NCBI GenBank assembly: GCA_037447655.1
Contig: JBBHKE010003426.1
Span: 1-64,000, forward strand
Source of the DNA: Zygnema cylindricum
Lineage: Eukaryota > Streptophyta > Zygnematophyceae > Zygnematales > Zygnemataceae
Reading direction: 5' to 3'
DNA length: 64,000 nt
Of this stretch, positions 1-12,008 are shown one piece after another (position 1 is the first letter of the stretch; every line of letters begins with the position of its first letter). A program made the position numbers and the translations under genes. The notes beneath the pieces are model-generated. The model saw only the letters and a program-made list of their open reading frames with translations. It made no database searches and was not told the DNA's origin.

Positions 1-366
1 GGAATCAAGGAATGCCGTGACGTATGGATCGGAACCAAGCGGGCAACCCAACACACGAATGCTTTCGGAAGGAGGAGTATGAAAACCAGAAGGGGAAGTA
101 AAAGGAGGAGGAATAGGACGTGGGGACTAGACAACACACTTAGAGGGCTGGACCGAAAGATTGAGTTCGGCCAAGCGAGCCTTGAAAAAATCATAGGCCG
201 GTACAACTTGATCTGAAGGACCAATAATGTGTGTGTCATTTACAACTGAAGGGAAGAGGCAAGAAGGATAAGCAACTGCGGAAGCTCGGAGGGCGCGGTA
301 ATGGGCTAGGGCAAACAAAGGGCGAGTGCACTGATTGCAGTCGGCTGTGAGTGGTCCGCCTCTCAT
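1..366 (-). pseudogene. LINE reverse transcriptase fragment
   Basis: On the minus strand this reads as the palm region of a non-LTR retrotransposon reverse transcriptase, with LFALAHYRALRAS, then NDTHIIGP, then LSVQPSKCVV, and further down IRVLGCPLGS towards position 1. The block matches the family that also supplies the LINE 3' half at 26.8-28.3 kb; the two pieces meet at the VLGxPxG motif. The catalytic pair that should read (A)DD is N-D here, so the first metal-binding aspartate is lost, and a TAG near position 124 interrupts the frame just after KCVV where a Trp is expected. Homology stops abruptly near 366, and the element runs off the left edge of the window. It is a dead fragment. Family assignment is from motif recognition only. 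Confidence 0.72.
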
Positions 367-2840
367 ATTTGTTGTCCGGTACAGTCTTACCTACGGACTA
401 TGGTAAGTACGGATTTCAATAATTCAAACTGTAAATAACACATTACGATTTATTGATAATGCTTAAAGAATGAAAATAATATAATCAAAAAATTAATAAA
501 AAATGATCATCAATAAAAAATATGAAAATTTTAAATACTAATAAGTAGTAATAAACAAAAATACATATTTCCTCCCTTCTTTCTTTCGTCCTTTCTTGCT
601 TTTCTTTTCTTTCTTTAATTGGTAAAATAGTAATTTGGGCTTAAATTGTCTGCAAAGAGCCGTTGGAGACGAGATGTCTGTGATGTTTTTCTCTTTTTCT
701 TTTTCTCTCTTTTTTTTTCCTTTGATTCTTCCTTTTCTTCTTTCCTTTTGAGTGGAGAGGCTTATCTAAGATTTAATTTATTTTTTTGTTGGAGTTCCAA
801 ATTCTGTTAGTAGTGTCGTATCTTGGGTTTGAACCTTAAATGGTGAAGAATTGACTTGAATTTTGTTATTTCTATAATTTGAAAAAGAGTATCTATGAAA
901 TGACAAATGGAGACGTGTATATTCTTTCAGGTCCTATATTTTTTATAATGTGAAAAAAATTTAGGTCCTAGATTTTTATAATGTGAAAAGAAGGCAAGAA
1001 TTCCATATTTTTACATAAAAAGCAGATATTAATCTTTTTATGTATTTTCTGCAGGTCCCAAAAGATGACTGGAATGTGAAAAATATTGTGAAAAGAAAAC
1101 ACACTAGTTAGATCTCTACCAATTTTTAATGTCAAAAAAATGTGAAAAAACGAAAACTAAATTTGATCTTTAAGGTTTCTTTAATTATGTAAAATAATGT
1201 GGAGAAAAAGGGATACTAAACAAAAAAGGAATATTAATTCCATATGTGTATTTTTACAGGTCCCCATAATGGAGATGGAGGACCAAGCGAAACCTCCGGC
1301 TTTACTGCGAGAGGAAAAACAAGAAATGGCGATGACAGGAGGAGAGGGAGGAGATGTGACGATGAAAGAAGAGGGGAAGGGAGGAGATACGGCAATGGCA
1401 GGAAAGGGAGAAGGAGAAGGAGAGGGAGAATCTGAAAGGGGAAATTCTACTTTCTAAGGGTCAGGCAGAGGGCACTACTACTTAGGTATAGGTGCCAAAG
1501 AAAGCTTAAAGAAACATGTTTGGTGACTGGAAAAATATGGGAGAGAAGAAAATCATGTTTCTGAAACAGTTTTGAGGGAGGGAGAGAGGGAGGGAGAGGG
1601 AGAGCGGGTCTTTGAGATTTGAAGGATTGTCGACGGCGGGTGGGCTTTAGGATTTGAAAACAGAGATGAATGTGAGGGACAGGCGGGGTTAACTCATGTA
1701 GTGAGAGAGAGGGAGAGAGAGAGAGAGATAAAAAAGAGTATGAGTGTGATATTTGTACATATGAGTGGGTAATAGTGTCCAAAATTAGGTTGTAAAACAC
1801 AGTTTAGTTGGTTTTCGGTTTTGGACCTCAAAATGTTTTTGCTTGCTTTTGTTTTTTGTAGATTCATTGTAAATACAAAAAAATGTGTTTGTAATTTTTT
1901 CCTTCATGGGTTTTATTTTTTGTGAACTTCTTTTAGAATGTGGCTTTTACGATATGGTCATATAGTTTAAAAGAAATTGCAAAAGTTTGATTTTGTTTCT
2001 TTAAGTTCTTATGTTATGGAATTTTATTCATTGCATGAAAAGATATTTAGTTTTTAATTTTGTCTCATTGTGAATAGAATTTAATGCTGTCTGTCTTTCT
2101 ACATATGGTTCTAAAAGTTATTTTTTCTTTTTTTTTCTAAAAAAGGGTTATGATGTATGGCAAGAGAAAGCATAATAAGTGATATTGCTCGGGTGAAAAT
2201 ACTGAAAAGGGTTTTGAAAAGAAATGTATCCAATATTGGGGGAGGGGAAGGGGGAGGGGAGGAGAGGAGAGGGAGGAGGAGGTTTTGAAAAAATCTTCTA
2301 ATGTTAGAGCCTGAGATGGTCGATCAGTGACCCCTTTAAGAACCGATTCAATACTTTGTCAAACCAACAGCCGCCGAAAAAAAAAAAAAAAAAAACACTG
2401 AAAAAACTGTGTTTAGCGAAAAATTACTTATAAACCTCTCCACCTTCTTACAAAAGGGCGAGGAAAAGGGCCACTCTTTAGCAACCACGGGGCGAGCTCC
2501 AGTGGCGGACAAAAACCGAATTAGTGAAGATTTAAAAACAAAAAATAAAAACAAAAAAAACCAACGCAAAGGCGGCGCTGAAGATAAAAAAGGGAAACTT
2601 GAAAGCGAACGAAACAGCAAAAGATGTAGTGTGGATTCTCAAAATTTATTTAGATATTTACATATTCATTGTAATTTTATTTTATTTAATTAATTTATTT
2701 ACTTATTTTTTAGGGTTTTAGGGGTTTTTACCGTTTCCTAGTTCCCAACTTTACTTCTTTTTCGGGTTTTCGGTTCGACATTTCCATTCTCTGATTTTTC
2801 GCACATTTCTAGCACCATTTTTTTTTTTTTTTTTTTTTAT
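367..2840. other. AT-rich stretch without recognisable genes
   Basis: I see no convincing gene here. The sequence is AT-rich with T-runs, an A18 run near 2378, G-rich patches near 2236-2285, and short purine or pyrimidine blocks. Between about 925 and 1270 a diverged unit recurs, with AGGTCC followed by an AT-rich stretch and a GTGAAAA block, suggesting an old tandem repeat. A small acidic Gly/Glu-rich frame at 1270-1457 (plus) is low-complexity and I do not call it a gene. Confidence 0.5.
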
Positions 2841-2861
2841 TGGACGACTTTTTTCATTTGG

Positions 2862-3340
<479 letters not shown>

Positions 3341-3354
3341 GAAATGAGGGGAGC

Positions 3355-4085
3355 TCAAAAGAGGGAATCTTGATCTTAGATAATGAGTTAGGACCGAAGG
3401 AAAGTAAGTTCATGCAGGTTGTCGGTAGTTTGATCTATTTTATGAATTGTACTCGTCCTGATATAGCAACAGCTGTGGGAGTATTAAGTAGGAGTCTGAA
3501 TGATCCTAGGAAGAAAGATTGGGAAAGAGGCCAAAATTGTCATGCGGTATTTGGTAGGAACAAGAGATTTGTGGTTGCATCTGGGTGGGGATAACACTGA
3601 CATCACTACTTGGAGTGATGCCAGTAATGGGGATGCTCCGATGAGGACGTGTACTTCTGGATATGTGTTGTATGTTGGGAATGGGGCTTGTTGTTGGAGC
3701 AGTAAGCAACAAAAGGTGATTGTTCATTCCACCATGGAGGCTGAGTATATGGCCTCTTGTTATGATGTGAAAGAATTTATGTGGGTGAAATCTTTGCTTC
3801 AAGAGTTGGGATATATGAAGAGCGTAGTGCAAAAAAGTATTATGTGACAATCAAACTACAATTGCAATTGCAGCAAACCCTAAGCATCACTTTAAAGCAA
3901 AGCATATGGATTTTCTTTTGAGCTTTGTTAGAGAGAAGGTTGAGAATAAAATAATTAGTTTGGAATATAGACCGGATGGAGAGATGGTAGCAGATATGAT
4001 GACTAAGCAGTTCTTTCTCCCACATTAAAATTTTGTAGGGAGAAGTGTGGACTGAAAGAAAAGATAGACTAGAAAATAAGGGGAG
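3355..4085 (+). pseudogene. Copia pol 3' end (RT tail and RNase H), truncated
   Basis: This is the C-terminal end of a Ty1/Copia polyprotein. Visible motifs in order are VVGSLIYFMNCTRPDIA (end of RT and connection), GTRDLWLHLGG, then RNase H with WSDAS, SSKQQKV, STMEAEYMAS, a DNQ motif just after 3846, HHFKAKHMD and FVREKVENKI, and the usual VADMMTKQ ending. The putative RNase H acidic residues (D of WSDAS, E of EAEY, D of DNQ) are present. The protein is broken by frameshifts near 3530 and 3845, and everything upstream is missing: the (GA)n tract begins where the rest of pol should be. A polypurine tract (AAAATAAGGGGAG) ends at 4085 directly before the LTR. The sequence is close to that of the second Copia element at 10.35-10.9 kb. 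Confidence 0.88.
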
Positions 4086-5018
4086 TGTTGAAAAAGGTAT
4101 TTTGTAGTCTCTCTTGTGACCTTACTGCAGCCCTCATACTTGTCGTAGTCACTGAGGACCTGCAAGCAGCCATGGATGCCTCTACTAGCTAAAGAGACAG
4201 GCAGATCACTAATATTGTTTTTACAAAACATAGTCTGCCAGTTGTGGGAATTGATCCTAGGACCTCTGGATGACCGCCGTACAGAATAGCCATGCGCCTT
4301 ATCCAATAGGATGCACGTATATCACGCAATTGTTATTTAAAAATATACGGCACCGGATATTCCCTTTTAAAACAAATTACGTGACATACCGGTTCGCACA
4401 AAATTGGACCGCACGAAATATCCGAATCTACATGCAATTTCGACGGACAAAATCAAAAGTTCGGATCTGATCGAACGGCTCACAGTGGAGCCGGAATGCC
4501 GAAATAGAAGTTTGGTGGTTTGCGGACCAGATGTCGGCGGATGACACGTGGCAACATATGGTTGGACAGCGGATATTACGGGAGGAGTAACTACGACTCC
4601 GGAACTGACACGCGTCAGCGGATCGGCCATGCCGTACTATGGCCGTACAAGAAGTACACCGGTACTTGTACCTTCTTGTACTTTACAGTCATATGATTGG
4701 TCGAGTATCTTAGTAATAGATTTAGAGAGGTAGCTTAGGACTTAGAATATTTTTGGGTTTTCAGCCTCTCTCCCAGAGTGCACCTGTATTTATGGACCAA
4801 CTTTGGTCAGCCAAAACTTAATGCTCAAGTGAGCAAATTCAGTGATTCTTTTTGCTGCGGACTCAGAGGAGTTCAAGCTACACAAGGGTGTAGTCAGTCA
4901 GAGATTTTGCGTCCCAAGGTGGGACTTATTCATTGTCAATGTCAAAAGTGCATATACTATCTTAGAGGCTTCACATAAGCTAGACATTCTATGTACCAAT
5001 GGAGGTCACAGAATTACA
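4086..5018 (+). mobile_element. 3' LTR of the truncated Copia element
   Basis: The LTR starts TGTTGAAAAAGG directly after the polypurine tract and ends near GAATTACA, where the transposase-like sequence TGTTGTGCTT begins. It shares collinear blocks with the LTRs at 5661-6696, 10990-12008 and 14554-15599, notably the core around TGATTCTTTTTGCTGCGGAC and the AGAGGCTTC stretch near the 3' end. No 5' LTR partner is present, since the element is 5'-truncated. Confidence 0.78.
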
Positions 5019-5660
5019 TGTTGTGCTTTTCTTGACACCTTAGCACCCACCTTTTATTGATTATTGGGTCGATATCAGACCCATCCTTATTGAACCATTC
5101 CGGGCCGTACTCTTCTCTCCTTCGTCTTATAATGTCACGTGCGATGTCCCCGAGAATTGTGTTGGACATCTTCATACCCGCTTTCTTAAACTGTTCAAAA
5201 TCCTCAAGTAACTCCTCGTGTATAATCGTGACCCAAGCGGCTTCCTTGCGTCATGGTCCGCCAATGCCTTGGTAACCGCACCGATCTCGTCCCAAAACTC
5301 GAAGTCGAAAATGTACGCGTTGTCTCTCTTATCCCATCTAGCATGGACCTCCTTTCTTCCCACCATCGCTTGGCTTTTTGATACCTTGTACACAATAAAG
5401 AATGAAACAAACAAAATAGAAACTATAAGTTACATTTTGCATGTAGCTCATTACCCAAAATGTTATGATGAACGACAATAATTAGCGCCGAAATGTTGAT
5501 GTAGCATTATCAGCGATGACTGATTGTCGTCGCTAATTTAATGATGTCAAAATCATTTCCCTGTGTATCCCTTGATATCTAATCGTCTGCGGACTACCCA
5601 TGAATTTTTACATGCGACGTACAAGCGACGGCAAAATGTCGTCAACTGCTCAGTGGTATT
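5019..5660 (-). pseudogene. pogo-like transposase exon fragment, copy 1
   Basis: The stretch aligns by eye with 43767-44400, the exon and flanking intron of the fuller transposon copy. Minus-strand reading gives YQKAKRWW near 5390, then RKEVHARWDKRDN, an FDFEFWDEIGAVTKAL-like stretch in another frame, and INKRWVLRCQEKHNM near 5040, each in a different frame, so the gene is dead. The part of the exon beyond 5019 is replaced by the Copia LTR. Bases 5415-5660 match the intron of the other copy, including a CAGCGATGAC...GTCGTCGCT palindrome, and are interrupted at 5661 by the next Copia element. Its upstream exon lies at 12504-12897. Confidence 0.68.
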
Positions 5661-6696
5661 TGTTGAAATCACTTGATTTAGGGGAGGTATTTTCTAGGTC
5701 TTAATTAAATAAAAGGTTAAAAGAAAAGCAGAGGCAGCCTGCCTCCACATTCTCTCTGTAGCCCTTATATTTGTTATAGTCATTGAAGGAGAGAGAGGGC
5801 GGTGGAGCCATGGCTGCCTTAGCTCTTAAGGCAGGGTTAAAGAGTGACCTAATTCACTCTCAACCAAAAAGGATGAGTCCAGTTGGACTCGAACCCCCGA
5901 TCAACAAGGGGAGGCGTAGCCGTTAACCCTTACCAGTCTGTCGTAGTAGTCCGTTAGGATACATAGGGTTTGATAACTATTTAAACAGTAATTAGAGCAT
6001 TAATCTGATTAACGAAATTACTATTAGAGGACATAGAAACTAGTTGGGTTTTATAGAGCGCATGAAACAAATGTACCAGCATTTGCTTTGAACGGCGAGC
6101 ATTAAAAGCCAGTTTGGATCCGACGGCCCGCATCATTGCCAAGATCCCAGATTGGTCGCCTTGGAGGTTTTCGGACGTGACATGACCTAGCGACATGTGG
6201 CAAGTCATTATTAGAAAGCGGGAATCTCGGGGATCTTGAAGACGAGTTCGAAAGAAACAGGCACACACTACATGGCCTTATCGTACACAGGCCGTACAAA
6301 AATTTCATCGGACTTAGTACCTTTTCTGTATTGTACAATTTTTTGATTGATTCGTACATCAGTAGATAGGGGTTGTGATAGGGGTTGAGGACTAAGAGGA
6401 TTGAGGAGGTAGCCGCCTCTCTCCCAACAAGCTTGTATATAAATTGGCATCTTTGCCACTTGATAGCTAATCGCCTGAATGGGTGTTTTCAGTGATTATT
6501 TTTGTTGTGGACTCAGAAGAGTCTAGACTGCACAGGGGTGCAGTCAGATTGCCTATTTGCATGCTTGAATAGCAGTTGATCTAGTTGAAAGTGGGTTAGT
6601 GATAAACTATCTAGAGGCTTCTTAAATTTTGGTCTATAATGGGGGACACATAATTACACGTTATGGGCCCACCCTCTAGGGTGCCCATATTCAACA
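5661..6696 (+). repeat. 5' LTR of Copia element 2
   Basis: It begins TGTTGAAATCACTTGATT and ends CATATTCAACA. It pairs with the LTR at 10990-12008 over most of its length. Around 5885-5895 the minus strand reads GGTTCGAGTCC, a perfect pol III B-box-like word. I see no standard Met-tRNA primer-binding site just after 6696. Confidence 0.85.
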
Positions 6697-6861
6697 GATC
6701 TGGGTTCATTTAATGGAATTCCATGATGACATGGGCTTTGTGTGAAAACCGATATTGGGGTATTGTTAGTGAACAAGTGAAACGTCTATCGCAGGGAACC
6801 CCACCAGGGTTTGGAGTAGTGAGATTTTTTGCAGTAGGATCTTCTCCAACGGAGGAGATAG

Positions 6862-7580
6862 ATGATGGGGACAACACTGTCCGAAAAGGGGAAAAGAAAG
6901 AAGACACCTCTTACTCCTATTGCCATGGCACCCGGAGCGGTGTCCGTGAAGACCGAGGAAAACGACATTCAGATGTGGGAGTACACCAACATCAATGCCA
7001 GGCACTTCATTCTGAGGCACCTCACGCAAACTTTGGCGACCTCTCACCTTCACATTTTCAAGGCCGAGGAGTTGTGGATGACTATAGTGGAGATCTATAG
7101 AGCTGGCACCATTCAGAAGCTCCAGCTGGCTGAGCAAAGGATGATGAGCTATACTTTCAAAGGAGGGAAGATGTTAGACTATTGCAATGATCTCTCTTGT
7201 CTATACATGGAGATGGAAAGTGCCGGATGGATAGGCACTATGAAGATGAAAGTTAACACCCTCATCATGAAGTTGCCTGTGGAGTATGAAAATATAGTGT
7301 ACCGAGTGCAAGAAATGGATGATAGTGCTTGTAAGTGGAACACCGTGGTCCGAATGATACTTGTGCAGGAGAACACCATTGAGATCCGGAGAGGAGGAAA
7401 GAGGGTTCAAGCTTTAGCTGCCGGAATGGACCGGTGGAGGAAGGATCCGAAAAAGTTGTACAACAACTTCAAAGGGGAAAAGGACAAATCTGGAGAACCA
7501 AGGACTCCAAAGGGCCTTTGCCATTTTTGCAAAAAAGCCGAGACACTTGATAGTTGATTGCATCAAGCTATCAGAGCTGA
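6862..7580 (+). pseudogene. Copia gag (UBN2-type) with broken zinc knuckle
   Basis: The ATG at 6862 opens a frame of 231 codons with the helical signature of Copia gag: ARHFILRHLTQTLA near residue 45, AEELWMTIVEIY near 70, then LPVEYENIVYRVQEMDD and WNTVVRMILVQE, the usual LPxEYxxxV step followed by the region before the knuckle. The nucleocapsid knuckle starts CHFCKKAE, but a one-base frameshift at about 7545 throws the rest (HLIVDC) into the next frame, splitting the CCHC. Gag normally forms the particle coat. Start choice is approximate, because the frame is also open just upstream. Confidence 0.8.
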
Positions 7581-9268
7581 GGTTTCAAAAAAACCGTGGA
7601 CGGTGTTCTTTCGCAGGGAAGAAGAAAGCACTTGTGGTCACACAAGTGAAAGGAGAGACCGAGGAGAACGAGTCTTCTGAGGAGGAGGATAGGGAGCTTC
7701 TTCTTAACGAGAATCTAGAGGAGAAGGAGATCCCTTGGAATTAGAAGTGTGCCCTTGGAGCCATTCGGGAAGCTCCAAAGGAGTGATGGATCATCGACTC
7801 AAGTGCATCCATGCATATGTGTCTTGACAAGCACCTCTTCACTAAGCTAAGAAAGATCCCTACTTTAAAAATAGAGTATGGGGATGGGAGAGTAGTTACC
7901 ACAGATCTAGTGGGCTCGGTAGATTTGAAAGTCTTAATTGAGGGTATGACTTCTATACTCACCTTCTTAGATGTGCTCTACATTCCTCAGCTGAGTAAAA
8001 ATCTTGTGTCTACTTTTGTATTAGATGACAAGGATTATGATACCTTTACTAGAAAGGGAGTCTTTACAGCTAAGTATGGAGATGAAGTCTACTTCACAGC
8101 AGATAAGGGTAACCAAGGAATGTTTAAGCTTAACCTGAGTAATGAAAAGAAGAGTGCTTACGTTGGTGGTTTCCAAAGCTTGATGATCTGGCATAAGCAT
8201 TTGGGAAATGTGAATTTTGATAGGCTGAGGGAAATGAAGAAGCTGGGTGTAGTAGAAGGCATTCAGTTTGGGGATAAAGAAATGATGGATGATTGTAGTG
8301 GCATTGCCTAAGGTAAGGCTCAAAAACTCCCCTTTCCCAAAACTGCCACATATAAAGGTGAGAAAGTACTAGATCTGGTCCACATAGATATCTGGGGACC
8401 AGCAAGAGTACCTTTTGTTGAGGGGAAGAGCTATATGCTCACAATTACTGATGATTGGTCCAGATATTTTAGAGTCTACTTCTTAAAAACAAAGTCTGAA
8501 ATACCAAAGTACTTTAAAAAATACAAAGCCTAGAATGAGAAGTTTCACGGAACCCCCATTAAGAGAATAAAGAGTGACAATGGGGGAGAGTACACCTCTA
8601 ACCAGTTTAAGGATTATTTGAAAGATAAGGGAGTTCAAAATCAGAAAACTGTACCTAATATACTAGAACAGAATGGGGTAGCTGAGAGGTTAAACCGGAC
8701 TTTGGGAGATAGTGTGTGCAGTATGTTGGCAGATAAGAAAATAGGAAGAAGATTTTGGGTAGAAGCCATGAACTGTGCTAACTACATTAAGAAAAGAGTC
8801 CTCACCAGAGCTGTTAAAGGAATGACCCCTTATGAGAGATGGGTTGGAAGGAAACTGGATATTTCTCACTAGAAAAAATTCGGTAGTTAAGTTTACAGTC
8901 TTGACACAGATAAGAAAAACTGGAAACTAGATGCTAAAAGGAAACCGGGACATTTTATGGGATATGATGAGGATGTCAAATGATATAAAGTCTATGACTT
9001 AGCTAAACAAGATATCATTTTGGTAAAGCATCTAGTTGTCATGGATGAAGGGAAGTCTTTTGATCTCTTCAAATACACTAAGAAAATCAGAATCAGTTTT
9101 GATTTCGAGAGTGAGGAGGACTTAGATCTTCCCAAAAGGGACACTAGTGAAAACATGATTGCAGATTTAGGGGAAATCAAAGATGGGGGAGATATACCGG
9201 AATCTTCTCATATTTCTACACAATTTGAGGAGAGAGAGGAAGAGGAGAGAACCGATTTCCATGGATAA
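7547..9268 (+). pseudogene. Copia protease and integrase region, with stops
   Basis: One reading frame carries protease then integrase, interrupted by in-frame stops at about 7743, 7784, 8309, 8532 and 8870. The protease active site reads WIIDSSASMHMC, where the family has DSGA, so the glycine is substituted. The integrase zinc-binding region starts IWHKHLGNVNFDRL (second His of H-x-x-x-H replaced by Asn) and has lost its Cys pair. The catalytic core keeps the three acidic landmarks in HIDIWGP, SDNGGEY and NGVAERLNRT. The downstream stretch includes RRFWVEAMNCANYIKKRV, then GHFMGYDED, the usual integrase C-terminal blocks. The gene is inactive. Confidence 0.87.
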
Positions 9269-10980
9269 GCGAGCTAATGAGATAGTGCGGAGGAATCCAA
9301 GACTTCCCTCCATTCCAGCTTTGAACTTTGAGGGAAGACGGAGGAGCAGCAAACGACTTCAAGAAAAATAGGTTGCTCACAAGGTAACAAAGCTTTCTCA
9401 CCTAGATGAGCCTCACTCATACTTGGAGGCAATGGACAGTCCGCAGAAAGAGAGACGGATCAGAGCCATAAATGATGAGATGGCTTCAATCATGGAGGCA
9501 AATACTTGGGAGCTGGTGGACTGTCCACCAGACAGAAAACCTATTGGTTGTAAATGGGTAATTAAATTGAAATTGAACCCAGATAATACCATTGAGAGAT
9601 ATAAGGCTCGGTTGGTAGCAAAGGGGTTCACCCAAAAATAGGGATTAGATTATGAGGAGACCTTTGCTCCGGTAGTTCGATTCGCATCGGTAAGGATTCT
9701 CTTTAGTCTAGCAGCAGCGGAAGACATGGAGATACATCAAATGGATATTAAGACCCCCTTCCTCAACGGTGAACTGGAGGAGGAAATCTTCATGCAGCAA
9801 CCAGAAGGATTTCTAGAGGAAGGAGAGGAAAGCAAAGTGTGCAGACTTATAAAGTTCTTATATGGATTGAAGCAGGCCCCCAAACAATGAATAAGAAATT
9901 AGATGAGTTTCTTACCAATCTGGGGTATATTCGGATCAGTTCTGACCATTCTATTTATATGTTTGAAGATGAGAATGGTGTGATTTTTATTGCAATTGAT
10001 GTGGATGATTTGATGGTATTGAGTCTATGGAAAAGATCACCAAGCTAAAGAAAGATCTTAGAAGCAGATTTGACATGAAGGATTTAAGGGAGGCTAAATA
10101 TATTCTAGGAATTCCAATTGAAAGAGATAGGGGGAAGAGGATAATCAGACTTACTTAGAGAGAGGCTAAAGAAAATATGCTGGAGAAATTTCAGATGGAG
10201 AAGGCAAACATTTGTACCACTCCCATGGACTTGAAGAAAGTAAGGGATGCGAGTGTAGAAGGATGAGTGATAATCCTAGATGATCAGATGAGTCCAAAAG
10301 AGAGATGCTTAGGAAGTCTGCCACGCCAAAAGCAGGCAGCTTGATTTATTTATGAATTGTACAGACTGCATATAGCCGCAGCACTTGGAGTCCCCGCAGA
10401 CAATGATCCTAGGAAGAGAGACTGGGAGGCAGCCAAGAGAGTGATGAGATTCTTGGTGGGAACTAGGGATCTGTGGTTGCATTTGGGAGGGGAGCACACT
10501 GACATGACCACTTGGAGTGATGCCAGTTATGGGGATGCACCTATGAGAAGATGCACTTCTAGGTATGTGTTGTATGTGGGGGAAGGTTCTTGTTGTTGGA
10601 GCAGCAAGCAACAAAAGGTTGTTGCTCAGTCCACTATGGAGGTTGAGTACATGGCCTCTTATTCTGCTGTGAAAGAGTTGATGTGGGTGAAGTTTTTGTT
10701 GCAAGAATTGGGGTATATGAAGAAGGGAGTGCATAAAGTGTTTTGGGATAATCAGGTTGCAATTGCAATTGCATCCAATCCAAAACATCATTTAAAAGCT
10801 AAACATATTGATATAAGATTGAGCTTTGTGAGGGAAAAGGTAGAAAACAAAATTGTGAGTATGGTGGGGGTGATGGGGAAATGGCGGCCGATATGATGAC
10901 AAAGCATGTGCCATCTCCAAAGCTAAAGTACTAAGGAGAAAAATGTGGTTTGAAAGAAAAACTGAAATAAGACTAGAAAA
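9269..10980 (+). pseudogene. Copia reverse transcriptase and RNase H, with stops and frameshifts
   Basis: The RT begins ANTWELVDCPPDRKPIGCKW, then RYKARLVAKGFTQK followed by a stop, GLDYEETFAPVVRF, MDIKTPFLNGELEEEIFMQQPEGF and LYGLKQAPKQ. A frameshift near 9890 moves the frame; the catalytic YVDD box appears as DVDDLMVL near 9998. RNase H lies at 10357-10896 with WSDASYGDAPM, SSKQQKV, STMEVEYMAS, WDNQVAIAIAS and FVREKVENK. At least three frames are needed to read it through, so it is dead. A purine-rich AATAAAGAGAG just before 10990 is the polypurine tract. Confidence 0.88.
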
Positions 10981-10989
10981 TAAAGAGAG

Positions 10990-12008
10990 TGTTAAAATCA
11001 CTAGATTTAGGGGATGTATTTTCTAAGTCTTATTTAAATAAAAGGTTAAAAGAAAAGTAGAGGCAACCTGCCTCCACATTCTCTTTCTAGCCCCCATACT
11101 TGTTGTAGTCACTGAAAGAGAGAGAGGGTTGCAGAGCCATGACTACGTTAGCTCCATAGGCAGGGCTAAAGAGTGACCTAAGTCACTCTCAACCAAAAAA
11201 GTTGAGTCCGACAAGACTCGAACCTCCGACCGGCAAGGTGAGGCGTAGCCGTCAACCCTTAACAGTCTGTCGTAGTAGTCTGTTAGGATACATAGGGTTT
11301 AATAGCTAGTTAAACAATAACTAGAGCATTAATCCGATTAACGAAATAACTATTAGAGGACATAGAAACTAGTTGGGTTTTATAGTGCGCACGAAATAAA
11401 TGTATGGGACATTTGTTTTGAACGGCAAGCATTAAAAGCCAGATTGGATCCGACGGCCAGCATCATTGCCGAGTTCCCGAAAGGGCCGCCTTAGCGGTTT
11501 TCGGACGTGACATGACTAGGCAACACGTGGCAAGACATCATTGGGAATCGGGAATCTCGGGGATCTTGAGGACAAGTCCGAAGGAAACAAACATCCACAC
11601 CATGGTCTTATTATACATAGGCCGTACAGAAAGTACATCGGACTTAGTACCTTTCTGTACTGTACAGTTGTTTGATTGATTCGTACATTAGTAGATAGGG
11701 GTTGTGAGAGGGGTTTAGGACTTAGAGGATTGAAGAGGTAGCCGCCTCTCTCCCAAAAAGCTTCTATATATATATTGTCATCTTTGCCACTTGATAACTA
11801 ATCGCCTGGTTGGGCGTTTTCAGTGATTATTTTTGCAGTGGACTCAAGGGAGTCTAGACCACATAGGGGTGCAGTTAGATTGCCTATTTGCATGCTTGGA
11901 TAACAGTTGATCTAGTTGAAAGTGGGTTATTGAAAAACTATCTAGAGGCTTCCTGAATTTTGGTCCATAATGGGGGACACACAATTACAGTATTTGGGTA
12001 CCCCAACA
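10990..12008 (+). repeat. 3' LTR of Copia element 2
   Basis: It starts TGTTAAAATCACTAGATT and follows the 5' LTR through the shared CTGCCTCCACATTCTC, GTCTGTCGTAGTAGTC and TAACTAGAGCATTAATC blocks. The last 40 bases diverge and end ACCCCAACA. The minus-strand B-box-like word is kept near 11215 as GGTTCGAGTC. Confidence 0.83.

Larger units (their letters stand above)
5661..12008 (+). mobile_element. Ty1/Copia retrotransposon, complete but inactive
   Basis: A 6.3-kb element with two LTRs of about 1.03 kb surrounds gag, protease, integrase, RT and RNase H in that order, which is the Copia order because integrase precedes RT. Both LTRs begin TGTT and end in ACA. The internal coding region carries many stops and frameshifts. 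The flanks (GTATT before, GTTAT after) are not a clean 5-bp duplication. The element sits inside the intron of the pogo-like transposon copy 1, and that intron's middle part is missing, so a deletion probably accompanied or followed insertion. Confidence 0.87.

Noticed and set aside
1197-1457. Acidic Gly/Glu-rich 86-codon ORF
   Set aside because: Low-complexity purine-rich stretch with no homologue, splice support or conserved feature.
5885-5950. Possible tRNA gene on the minus strand of the LTR
   Set aside because: Only the B-box word is good; the T-stem does not pair and no cloverleaf could be drawn, so it is reported as a B-box-like word only.
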